Assembly (NCBI RefSeq): GCF_020509005.1
Contig: NC_063016.1
Location: 2,852,001-2,916,000, forward strand
Direction: 5' to 3'
Source: Fulvia fulva
Lineage: Eukaryota; Ascomycota; Dothideomycetes; Mycosphaerellales; Mycosphaerellaceae
DNA: 64,000 nt
Shown here: one piece after another, positions 41,567 to 51,648 of the stretch
Numbering within the stretch: position 1 is the first letter of the stretch
Layout of the letters: each line of letters opens with the position of its first letter
Made by a program: the position numbers and the translations under genes
The notes under the pieces: generated by a model
What the model was told of the DNA's origin: nothing
Database searches by the model: none
What the model saw: only the letters and a program-made list of their open reading frames with translations

Positions 41567-42234
41567 ATGTCCAGCAATATCAAGGGACGCGCCAAGCCAC
41601 GCGGCAACGACGTTGAATTCTACAGCTATGCAACTCTCAGGCAGGACAGACGGCACATGTTATGGTTCAACAGATACTACTCCAAAGTCACAAGCAAAGG
41701 CAACATCGTAGGCTGGTACCTCGACCCTGAAGCACACGACCCATACTGGCAAAACAGAAGGACGAAATATGTCCGGAATCCCAAGCGAAAGACACACCAC
41801 ATCAGCGAGAAAGTGAAGGAGAAGTACGAGAAACTCAGACTTGGGGTCATCAGCACAGATCTCTTCCTAACAGCAGGCGAGCTGAAATCATTGAATGCTA
41901 TGTTCGAAGAGAAGCAACCGGAAGCCGCACCAGAAGCACAGAAACCAAGATTGAACTCGAAGGAACAACTCGACCTGCAGAACATTCTGAACAACATCAA
42001 GAACCCTGGCGTCTACCGACGCCACCAGAGGAAGAAGACGAAATTTTGGAGGCTGGACCACTAGGAGATGACGCTGCTGCGAGGGCTTTTGCGTATGCGG
42101 AACACCAGAAGGCCGTTGAAGATGCGAGAGACAGGAGGCTTCGCAAGATGGGCAAGAAGGTGAAGGTTAAGGATGAGTTTGAGGATATGTGGGAGGGACA
42201 GGGGGAGGAGCGGTATTTGGAGGGGACATTCTGA
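41567..42234 (+). CDS. Hypothetical basic protein, with a frame shift or short intron near 42.0 kb
   Basis: The main frame (41567-42064) starts at ATG in context ACACCATGTCC. It encodes a basic, Tyr/Trp-rich N-terminal part (FYSYATLRQDRRHMLWFNRYY) and a helical part (AGELKSLNAMFEEKQ). From about 42.01 kb the coding signal moves to another frame that continues PPEEEDEILEAGPLGDDAAARAFAY...EDMWEGQ and ends at 42234. The shift lies between about 41990 and 42012. No good GT...AG pair was found, so it may be a real indel or an unusual intron. Family not recognised. Confidence 0.45.
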
Positions 42235-42394
42235 GCTTCATAATGTCTATTCATGAAGCGTACTCCAAGATGGCACTCGAAGCGCCACTGTTTCTGCATG
42301 CCCTGCTTCTTACTCAAGTCAAGAGACTTCCCATGGAGTCGCGAGTGGTTGTCCGGTAGATGCACATCAAAAGCACCGCTGCGTAATCCGATGT

Positions 42395-43056
42395 TTAAGT
42401 TCCTTTGGCAGCCTGGTGACGCTTGAGAACAGCCAAGCGGTGCTGGATTCTGGCAAGTTCTGTCTTCGCCCTCACTTCCTTGTCCTCCAACTCAGGGATG
42501 TCGGAGACCTTGTACTTCTTCAGTTCGCGTCGCCCAGAATCGCCACTTGAGTCGCTTTCGTCGTCATCCTCCGCCTCCCGCTTGCGCTCCTTCGGCTTGC
42601 CGGGATAGTCTCCATCCTTCATCAGGACGTTGTCGTAGAATGCTACCTGTTGTCAGCGGATGTCTCCCATCTCAAGTACTGTTGTGGTGAGTCGTACCTT
42701 TCAGTCCCTGGAATTCATCAGAGTTGAGCCTTCCTTTCTTCCTGCGTGGACCTTGTCCTCGGATGGCGCCTTTATCATTGGCTCCGTCATTTGCTCCATG
42801 TGGTATGGTAGGTGGTCCTGGTCCTTGCCGCACTTGGCACCGCAGATGCGGCTGCCTAGGCCTGGGAGTCGGCAGAAGATCTCGCCTTCGTGGACGACAG
42901 CACCGCCATTGATGGTGCGGTCGAAGAGCGGAGCGTTCTTGGGGATAGTCTTGAGCTTGCGGTAGGCGACGTATGCTGGCTGTGGCACGGTTAATGGCCT
43001 GTACAGTCAATGATTCGAACGAACAACCATACAGTTGCTTCACCGATTTGCTTCAT
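42395..43056 (-). CDS. Hypothetical conserved-looking protein, about four exons
   Basis: Exon 1 is 43056-43033 (MKQIGEAT). It is spliced across a 53-nt intron (42980-43032, GTATGG...CACAG) to exon 2, which starts PAYVAYRKLKTIPKNAPLFDRTINGG. The last intron 42643-42697 (GTACGA...GGTAG) joins DEFQGLK to AFYDNVLMKDGDY. Between them the coding frame changes once, around 42.79-42.85 kb, most simply by a 47-nt intron with a non-standard GAG acceptor. The C-terminal part is highly charged with an acidic run (AEDDDESDSSGDSG) and a coiled-coil-like end (EVRAKTELARIQHRLAVLKRH), suggesting a nuclear protein. No family recognised. A GGT microsatellite (43059-43083) sits directly upstream of the start. 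Confidence 0.55.
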
Positions 43057-44492
43057 TGTGGTGGTGGTGACGGTGGTGGTGGTGATTGGCGGTCGAGGTG
43101 TTTGGTAGTTGATGGGAGCATGTTAGGAGAACGGACAGTAGGTGCTGTCTAAGGTATCAATCGGTGCGGTGGATCGTGCGTCTAGGCAACAGTCGTCTCA
43201 GATGCAGTGAATGAAGCTGTCTCCCGGCGTTGTTGCCATTGATGACGTCCTTCTCAATGCTAACCTACAAGTACAGTCAACACTCTCTAGCTGCCATCAA
43301 CACTCAAGCAAGCCAATCACAACCATTGGGGCGAAAGCATCTAGACAGCCTCAATAGCAAAGTCAGATGCAAGTAGCTTCCCTTCAAATGTTAATGCGCT
43401 GTGCCTAAGAATCTTGACCGATTTGATGAAGCCTCCATGAGAACACATGATTGGGATTGACTGCAATTGACTTGCTTGGGTGTTTGATCGAATAGGTCTT
43501 CCCTTTCTAAGGGTTGTTGTCCTTAAAGTGACCCCCAGGATCGGGGGCTCACTTTTGCTGCACCCAAGCATGGTAAGGTCGGGTGTTCGAGCTTCGTAGA
43601 AAAGTTATATGTTCTCGTCCGTTGGTCGTGGCGCCGAGAGCATCAATGGGTGGAAACTGGATCTTTCTGTTTGTGCCTCTTGTAGAACTGCTTTTTTTGC
43701 ACGCTTACTGCAGTCGCTGTACATATGTACAGTCTTTCCTGGGTTAACCGGTCGCAAAGGTGAACAAAAAGATACCAAATAGTGATGAGAGCGTGTGGTC
43801 TTCGGTGGTAACACATTCTTCGAGCTGAGGCGGCCGCAGGCACTGCGATCAGTCGAGTATCGTGGCGACGATCGACATGATCATTCACCCCAGTCCACCA
43901 TCCACGGTCTTATACATCAAGCATGATGGCGATGACACAAAGCATCATGCTGCCGCATGTCGTGTCGTGTGAGAGTCTCGACAGATCAATGCCTCAACTT
44001 CGAAATGGCCACATCGGATCCGACCATGTGCCGTAGTACACACCATTGGCACATATGTTTTGCGAGAAGTCATTCAATGGGTCATGCTCGGCCACCGCAG
44101 CAGGTGAATGGGGTCCCATGCATGTGAAAGTGTGTTGGTAATCTCAGCCTATCAGAACCCCTGACGCAAGCTCGCTTCGTTGCCGGATAGGAACAAGTCC
44201 AGGCTGCCAAAGCACAGCTTCGCGCCCGCTTGCGGTATAGCGTGGAAGCTGAGGCCACGTAGGCTGAGTACCTGAGCTTAGTGTGTTGGAGGAGCTGCAG
44301 TCGTGTTCACAAGGGTGATCGGCGGCTTGGCATGCAACTCGATGCGGAGATCTTCGAGCTGGTCTCGCGACTTCCACCCAGGTCTCCATCTTCTCTTCCA
44401 GCACGACACGCCTTGTATACATAGAGACATGGCTGAAGTGTAAGTCGCGTCAAGGCCTTCGATCATATCGGCTCGCTTATCACAACCACAGA
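43057..44492. other. 1.4-kb intergenic region, no gene supported
   Basis: It starts with a (GGT/GTG)n microsatellite (43059-43083). A GC-rich inverted repeat CCCCCAGGATCGGGGG lies at about 43534-43549. Short frames on both strands lack starts in context, domains or splice logic. I looked for a tRNA near 43.5-43.6 kb, where a GGTCGGGTGTTCGAGC segment resembles a T-arm, but no matching acceptor stem or anticodon arm could be drawn. Confidence 0.4.
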
Positions 44493-45622
44493 ATGGCATC
44501 AGCGATAGTCGTGCCCGAGGAAGCGAGGGATGCCACACCCGACACAAATGGGAACAGCAACGGTTTGAAGAGGAGACAGTCGGAGTCGGATGAGCAGGAG
44601 AGCAAGCGACAGCGTACAAGTCCGGGTAAGAGCTCACCAGCAGCACCTACCACGGAGGAGAAGCAGCAACCAGAAACATCCACATCCTCCAAGGAGCAAG
44701 GTGCCAGAGACGTGCGCAAGAAGAAGACTGTTGGAGATGAGAAGCAGCGTAGCAAGAGGTTGTTTGGCGCGTTGCTCGGCAATCTGAATCGTCCCAGTGA
44801 CAGGAACGCGACGAAGAGGGCGGAGATTGAGCAACGAAGAAAGGCTGAGCTTCAAAAGCAGGATGACGAACGCCTCGAGGACAAGCAGAAGCGGTTGGAG
44901 CAGCTCGCCAAACATCGCAAGACGGAGCAGATAAATTTCGACGAGCAGAACGTGAGTATCACACTGTCACAACGGAGATATGGCCCGCTGACCGCACAAC
45001 AGATGCATATACGGCATAAGAATCTGCTGAGCAGCGCAAACTACCTGCAAACACGAGCAGAACCCAGACTGGTATGTCCAAACTCAGGCTCTTCGTAGGT
45101 GTCTTTACTAATGCACAGCAGTACTACAAGCCCTGGGAACTCCTTCCTGATGAAGAAGACCGCATCGAAGATCATATCCGAGACGCGGAGAAGCAGATCG
45201 ATAAAGAGCTCGACGAATGGAACATCGAGAAGCGTCGGCGGTTGAACGAGATTGAGGGACGCACCGAAGACGACGAAACGCAAGACCGTCCGTCAGCCAA
45301 CGGTCATGACAAAGCTAAGGGTTCAGAACAAGCTGATCAACCACCCAATGTTGACACTAACAACGAAAACAAGAATGAAGCTGGTGACACAGGAGATTCA
45401 ACCAAACCAGCAGAGGTGCCAGAATCGGACCTGAGTCCTCGAGAGAGCGGCCAAGTCCAAGCGTCGGACAGGAAAGAGGAAGAGAAAGAGACCTCGAGCA
45501 AAGGGGCCACTGGACCAGCCACTGCTGTAGCCAACGACGAGGAGAAGGAAGAGCCCAAAGAGGATCACGACGATGATGGTGACCACGTTGAGGAAGGTGA
45601 CGAGGACACCGTCATCTATTGA
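44493..45622 (+). CDS. Pinin/SDK/MemA domain protein
   Basis: Exons 44493-44951, 45003-45071 and 45119-45622. The introns are 51 nt (GTGAGT...ACAG) and 47 nt (GTATGT...CACAG; an acceptor 3 nt further on is equally possible). About 343 aa. The N-terminus is Ser/Glu/Arg-rich with a KRRQSESDEQESKRQR nuclear-targeting region. The pinin/MemA domain follows (SKRLFGALLGNLNR...KRAEIEQRRKAELQKQDDERLEDKQKRLEQL, about residues 85-150) and ends with TRAEPRL-x-YYKPWELLPDEE, which both splices rebuild. The C-terminal third is acidic and disordered. In animals and plants the family acts in mRNA splicing and exon-junction complexes; in fungi the role is poorly known. Confidence 0.9.
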
Positions 45623-46390
45623 TACCCGACCAGCATAATGTATACCCTTGTACTCTATTTCAGCAGCGCTGTCACCAGTCGGCAGCATCATCGGTACAGC
45701 TACATCGAACGGAGAGAGATGGGGATTGCGGCACAAACATCTCCTATCAGCGCGAGCTAGCTAGTTAGTGAATGAAGGCGTAAGCGCAAGCATCCTCTAA
45801 GCATACCTCAAGGTCTCAACCCTCGATACACACAAGTACTGCTGCAGCCGATGGCAATTGTCACAGACGTGAAGCGACATGAGTGCCTCCAACCTGTCGG
45901 GTGGTATTGAAGGTGTCACGCGCGATTTGACGCTTTCACCATACAAGCAGTTATCGATCAAGTTCTGTGGTTCCTGCAGGTGGCGTGCCTGGGTCTGGGT
46001 CGGGATGATTGAGAGTTCACTAGCGCGAAGGGTCTTGCCCTGTGATAACTCGACATCAATGTTGTCAACGCAATGCATTTCGCTGATGGGATGTGAACAT
46101 TGTCAGTTGACACACTCAATGCTGCGCCTGGTCAATTGACGGAGAGGCTAAGTACAGAAACCGGTTTGCTCTAGCGCCCCCGCTGTTGTGCATCAGCCTC
46201 GCTCCACACGCAACATCCTCGCGTCCTCGTAGCCCAACCTTCAATACTTTGCAAGTCGAAAACATCTCCTGAAGCATTGGCCGCTACCCTGTGAGATTGG
46301 AGAGCTAAACCTGTTCAACGCAGCATTAATGCACAACAGCAATTACTCCCAACACCAACATCTTCCTAGCAGATATCTGACACCGCCAAA
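45623..46390. other. Intergenic, nothing recognised
   Basis: About 770 bp between two co-oriented genes. It contains the promoter and leader of the BAR-SH3 gene, with a CACCAACATC-rich leader just before its ATG. No gene or RNA recognised. Confidence 0.4.
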
Positions 46391-48111
46391 ATGAAGTCGA
46401 TGCAGCGCATGGCCGGGAAGATGACCAAGAGGTCAGCAGACCAGCAGGACGTCGGTGCTGTGATTGCTTCTTTCAAAGCGACGGACGACATGCTGGACAG
46501 AGTAAGTCACCTTCGAGCTTCCCACCATCTCAATGGCTCATGCGAGGACAACAGCTTGCGAAAGACCTTGTTGCTTGGCGCAACGGCTGGGACGACATCC
46601 TCAAGCTACAGTACGATACCACGGAGGCCTTTGCGACTCTCTATAAGCCCATCGAGCCCTCCAACGACCCTGAGCAGCGTCACACTCCCTCAATCACACC
46701 ACAAGAGTACATACAGAAATGTGTGGGCCTACAGAAGGTGTACTCGGACATGAAGATCGACCTGCAGCAAGAGATCACTCTGATCGACAACAAGGTGATT
46801 CGTCCAGTCAACGAGGCCAAAGGTGCCATGAAGAGTTTGCAGAAGACTATCAAGCACCGCGAGAACATGAAGCTGGACTACGAGCGCTACCTCAGCAGAG
46901 CAGAACATGCGCGTAAGAAGGGCACGAAGACTCCGAAGGACGAGGCTGCGCTCGCGAAACACGAGAGCGACTTGCAACAGGCACAGATCGACTACCAGAC
47001 AGCGGACGACCAGGTCGTACAGACGTTTCCACCAGTCACGGAAGCTGTTATCAGTCTTCTGCCGCACTTGCTCGCAAGCCAGATCATGATTCAGACCACG
47101 CTCGTCGGACAAATCTACACCACCCTCGATCAGTACTGCAGGCAGAATAGAATGCCTAGTCCGGCACCGAGTGATGCGAAAATCATCAGCGAGCACGACC
47201 GAGAGTTCACGAGTCTGAGGAAGGAATTGGAAGATGGCGGCATAGGCATAGTCACACAAGGCAAAGCTGTCCACCAGAGCATGGCTCTTCCTAAGGAAGA
47301 AGGTAGCACCTACACTGGCCTCGGTATCCGGAACAAGAGCATGGCAGGCTACAACAAGGGCGCAAGTATGGTGCATCGTGGGAAGACCAAGGACAGTGCA
47401 CCTCAGGTCAATGGAGGCGCGAGAGTCGATAGCGCTGCAGGTTACGAGGAGGAGGATGCGCCCGTCAAGCCACCTCGACCAGGACACTCACCAGGCTACT
47501 CGCCATCGCTTTCGCCGGGCGTACCTATGTCAAACAAGCCACGAATGTCATCATTCAACGGCCAGAACAACTACAACGCTGCCTACGACCAGCAGCCGGG
47601 CATACCTCGCATGCCATCTTATGGGAGCAACATGGCGCGGTATGATCAGAAGCCCACTGTTCCGATGCCATCACCTGGCTACGCAGGTCAGCAAGCCCCT
47701 CCGCCATACACCGAGACTGCGTCATCCGGAGGAGCAACGCCATCGAGCTACCATACGCCCATCAATGGTCGATCGCCTTCAGCTTCTGCGGCTCTGAACG
47801 CCGGCAACGACTACTTCAAGCCATCACTTGACCGCAAGACATCAGCAGGATCGTTTGCCTCGAGTGTAGCTGGCATCGCTGCTGGGAAGAAGAAGCCGCC
47901 CCCGCCAGTACCGGCGAAGCGTCTGGCAAGTCAGCAAACGCAGTTTGTTACAGCGCTTTATGACTTTGACGGACAGAATGCGGGAGACCTTGCGTTCAGA
48001 GAGGGTGACAAGATACGGGTGATCAAGAAGACGGATAGCACGGACGATTGGTGGGAAGGCGAGAATAGAGGCAAGACGGGCTCCTTTCCAGCCAACTATG
48101 TCCAGCTTTGA
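46391..48111 (+). CDS. BAR-SH3 endocytosis protein (Hob1/Rvs167 type)
   Basis: Exon 1 is 46391-46501 and exon 2 is 46555-48111, with a 53-nt intron (GTAAGT...ACAG). 555 aa. The N-terminal BAR domain (about residues 5-240) begins MKSMQRMAGKMTK...DQQDVGAVIASFKATDDMLDR. It contains KVIRPVNEAKGAMKSLQKTIKHRENMK-type helices that dimerise and bend membrane. A long Pro/Ser/Gly/Tyr-rich linker follows (about 260-480). The C-terminal SH3 domain (about 497-555) shows ALYDFDGQNAGDLAF, DDWWEGE and GSFPANYVQL. Yeast Rvs167 and fission yeast Hob1 work at the neck of endocytic vesicles with actin. Splicing at LDR-LAKDLVAW restores the conserved helix. Confidence 0.95.
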
Positions 48112-48462
48112 AACGAGGCGTCTTGAAGTAGTAGCGAGGAGATACATAGGATAGATGCACGCCAAACAACCAGGTTGTTTTCTTGTATGCAGTGTATACA
48201 TTAGTCTAATGTGGTTCCGTACATGTAACTTGATGTAAGCCACTGCAGCTTTGAGACATGGACGTCATTACCGAGCTCTCGCGTTTGAGAACGTGCTCCA
48301 GCTCTGTCAAACTCTTGACAGCTGCCGTGCTACCAGCGCCTCGGTGCGACGACACTACATTTTCTGTACATTCGAAAGTGCCTCGACCAGGTCCAGGATA
48401 ATACTCGCCGCCTCGTTCTCCCTCGTCGCGCAGGTCGCCATCACCCCGACACAGCATCGACA
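48112..48462. other. Intergenic, nothing recognised
   Basis: About 350 bp between two co-oriented genes, holding the terminator of one and the promoter of the next. Confidence 0.4.
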
Positions 48463-50194
48463 ATGGCATCGTCCAGCCAAGTCTCAGAAGCATCGCCCCT
48501 GCTGCGAAACGACGGCAGTTCATCACGACCAGTTCCCTCGCCGAAGCCAGCGCGCAATGTCACCTTCAACCCGCAGGTATCGACATCGAGTCCGCCGAAA
48601 CGACGACCCAACTTCCCAGCGCAGTCCAGCAACTCGACGACCAACCTCGGCAGCGCAGCACTACAAACATCGGGCCAAGACCGTCCAGGACCTCTAGCTA
48701 CGCTCAACAGCAAACTACGGAGGCGGAATAGCTCTGGCTCAGCACTCGCACTGCCTCCGTCCAATCCAGCGTCGAAGATTGGCCCTCAGCGAACGTCGCG
48801 CACAGCACAAAAGCTCAAACTTCTACCAAACCCAGATGTCGCAGAAGATGGACCAGACGAGGAGAGCGGGAGAGAAGTGTACAGCCAGTTCACGCGCATC
48901 AAGGACCCCACAGCACGACGAGATGCTGCAAGATTGGGCAAAGACGACAGGGCGAAACTTCCACGCGTGACTGCCTACTGCACTGCGGGCTCGTACCGGC
49001 TGGACGACCTCATGCGCTTCCTCAAAGGCCGGACGAAGACTAAGAACACCAATCCTAAGCTATTCGATGAGTGCATATACTCCCCCTACACCTACCGGAA
49101 AGAGGCGCGGAACATGGACAGGAGGCGGAGAATGAGCGGAGATCAGGAAGACCAGCCCGACAGTCCTCAGGCCACGAGAATACATTCACAACCCCAGAGA
49201 CGGTTCTCAGACAGCGCATTGGAGGTTGAGGAGAACACAGAGCAGAGGAGAGAGGACATTATCGACTTCAACAACGCCGAAACATCGGCCATTCTGGACG
49301 AAGGCGAACCCATCGATCGGCAAGTCTCGATAGACGACGCGAACATCATTTCGGAGGCCGTGATAGAAAGACGTGTTGAGCCTGATCTCGACACGACAGT
49401 GCACATACCGGAGATTTTCCTGTTTGAATATGGCGTTGTTGTGCTGTGGGGCATGTCGTTGAAGGAGGAACAGCGCTTCTTGAAGGAAATCTCCAAGTTT
49501 GAACAGGAGAAGCTGGCAAAGGATGATGTGCAGACAGAGGAATTCAACTTCTACTACACGCGGGAGTACCAAGCGCGCATATACAACGACTTCATCTCGT
49601 TGAGGGAGAAGAGGAATTACATGACGAAGCTGGCAATATCGCATGCACTGGCTCAATCAGTGAAGGTATGCATCACGATTAATATTGACAGGCCTTCCGC
49701 TGACACGATCTGTAGACGTCCCTCTACGAAGACCTGGTCGATGCCACCATCTCCACCACCCAGAACATCCCATCGCAGATCGCGACGACAGGTCGCATCA
49801 ACCTCACTCGGAAACAAATCAACATGCAGATCGGCGAGCTCTTCATCCTCCGAATCAACATTCACTTGCAGGGTTCAGTCCTGGATGCACCGGAGCTGAT
49901 GTGGGCAGAACCACAACTTGACCCTGTATACCAGGCAGTCCGGAGCTACCTGGAGATGGACCAACGAGTTGCGCTACTGCAAGAGCGTGTCAGTGTGATT
50001 GCTGATCTGTTGGCTGTGCTCAAGGACCAGCTCAGTCATACGCATGGTGAGTGCCATGATGTATGTCTTGAGTCCAAGATGCTAACAAACATCTAGGTGA
50101 ATACCTGGAGTGGATCGTCATTGTGCTTATTGCCGCTGAGATCTTCGTCGCCGGCATCAATATCGTCGTCGATCTGTATGCTGGTGTCGATTAG
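48463..50194 (+). CDS. RMND1/Sif2 (DUF155) family membrane protein
   Basis: Exons 48463-49665, 49716-50046 and 50097-50194, with two 50-nt introns (GTATGC...TGTAG and GTGAGT...TCTAG). 543 aa. The N-terminal 130 residues are Ser/Pro-rich and disordered. The DUF155 core follows: RVTAYCTAGSYRLDDLMRFLK, the HIPEIFLFEYGVVVLWGM strand pair, FYYTREYQARIYNDFISL and TSLYEDLVDATISTTQNIP. A helical hairpin and a C-terminal membrane helix (EWIVIVLIAAEIFVAGINIVVDLY) end in VD. Relatives are Rmd1/Rmd8 in yeast, Sif2/Sif3 in fission yeast, and mitochondrial RMND1 in animals, where it supports mitochondrial translation. This copy lacks an obvious presequence, so the site may be vacuolar/cytoplasmic as for Rmd8-type proteins. 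Confidence 0.92.
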
Positions 50195-50847
50195 CATGTT
50201 GTTGAGCTGTAAGAAACGCCCAAGAGGTTCTCTAGACTTTTGTAATGAACAGTGCGGGCTGGATCTGGATGTCTTAGTGTGAGAGAGCAGGAATGTACAA
50301 AGACGCTTCAATTCGAGACCGAGACCATTTTGGGTGCGCGTCCTGTCAGGTCTGCTGAGTGCGCTGATGTTTACACAGAGAAGCCATTGGTTCGATGTCA
50401 AGCCGACCGGCATCGACTCACAGTGAGTCCTTGTCGCATGCAGCCTCTGCAATTAGTATCGTCAATGGCTGCCTCAATCTCAGCCTCGGGCTCAGCAGCA
50501 CCGCCAAAAGATGGAGGTCCACAATATCAATCTGCGCCGGCATGTCGAGACATGACTGGCTGCGTATTCGCGGAAGGATTCAACCCTGGAAGATCTGCAG
50601 GTACTGCAGCGCTTTCACGCGGGCTGCGCCGCAGCACGTGTGGAGAGACGCCTTGGGTCGTGGAGACCAGTGGCAGTACGAACACGAGAAGAGATTCTTT
50701 GTACTACTTCGACCTCAGCTGCGCAGCCCTGGCTGGAATATATGTAAGAATGCCGCCCTTCCAGGACCGCAGTGCAACGCACTCTCACAGATGACATCAC
50801 CCACCAGACACACAAACCTCACCACCGCCACATCAATACCATCAACA
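50195..50847. other. Intergenic, nothing recognised
   Basis: About 650 bp upstream of the 50.8-kb gene. The frame of that gene stays open back to an earlier start codon at 50395, but this extension is poor in conserved-looking residues, so I treat it as leader or promoter. Confidence 0.4.
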
Positions 50848-51528
50848 ATGTCCCAAGATCAGCCGCAAGACTCCTCCGCCCTAGCACCCTCTAGTCCCTG
50901 GAAAGTCGACTTCAAATGGGGCAAACAGCGATTCCTCATCACCGACACTTCCTCAATCCAAGACGTAGCCATCATTCGCTGTAAACTCCGTGAACCATCC
51001 CTCGAATTCCGCACCCCAGACGACAAAACCACCTTCGGCACCGGAACCGTTCACGCCATATCAATCCACCCAGACTACGAATGCAACGGCTTCAAAGGTC
51101 CGCTCCGCGCCTCCTCCAGGTGGGCCACACGCTACCAGCCCTTCTTCCCCAACTTCGGAACACCAGCGAATCCGATGGTCATGTCCTGGACCACAAGCAG
51201 CTCATCCAAGGACTGGGACTTCATCTGTCTTGATGACAAGGGGGAGGCTGTGGCTCGGTATGCGACGAAAATATGGGCAACGAAAAAGGTCGGAGTGATA
51301 GAATTTGTTGGCCCGAAGGCTGAGGATTTGGAGGCGAGGCGGGAGATTCTTGTGACGGGGGTGTTGATGTGGTATACGATGCTCGTTCGGGTTAATAATC
51401 CTCTTAATCTGATGTATTCGATTTTTGGCAAGGCGGGGCCGATTCGGAAGGATGGTGGGAGGGGGATTGTTGGTGATGGTGGCGCGGAGGTTGGGAGGGA
51501 TGATGAAGCGGCGGGTTCGAATCGGTAG
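50848..51528 (+). CDS. Hypothetical protein, possibly tubby C-terminal/LURP-one-like
   Basis: 226 aa from ATG 50848 (context CAACAATGTCC). I prefer this over the in-frame start at 50395 because the extra sequence looks non-coding. The order of beta strands (WKVDFKWGKQRFLITDTSS, DVAIIRCKL, FGTGTVHAISIH, MSWTTSSSSKDWDFICLDDKGEAVARYATK) suggests a barrel of the tubby/LURP-one kind. It ends in a hydrophobic helix (LVTGVLMWYTMLVRVNNPLNLMYSIF) like the central helix of that fold. A Gly/Asp-rich tail follows. Family resemblance is by pattern only. Function unknown. Confidence 0.6.
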   Translation: MSQDQPQDSSALAPSSPWKVDFKWGKQRFLITDTSSIQDVAIIRCKLREPSLEFRTPDDKTTFGTGTVHAISIHPDYECNGFKGPLRASSRWATRYQPFFPNFGTPANPMVMSWTTSSSSKDWDFICLDDKGEAVARYATKIWATKKVGVIEFVGPKAEDLEARREILVTGVLMWYTMLVRVNNPLNLMYSIFGKAGPIRKDGGRGIVGDGGAEVGRDDEAAGSNR

Positions 51529-51648
51529 GCGGATCGGAAATCGGTTTAGAGGGACGGTGGGTTATTTGGTCTTTGTCTAGCGGTTCAGAGATACCCCAAG
51601 CGATCTACATTCTGGCACAAATCCTCTCGACTGTGACACTCAATTTTT

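Noticed and set aside
43059..43083. GGT repeat and other triplet runs as a CRISPR-like or origin repeat
   Set aside because: Simple microsatellites without spacers; eukaryotic context.
43480..43600. tRNA-like segment with a T-arm resemblance
   Set aside because: No acceptor stem, D-arm or anticodon stem could be paired around it.
46729..47487. 252-codon minus-strand frame opposite the BAR-SH3 gene
   Set aside because: Exact antisense of a conserved BAR-domain coding region.
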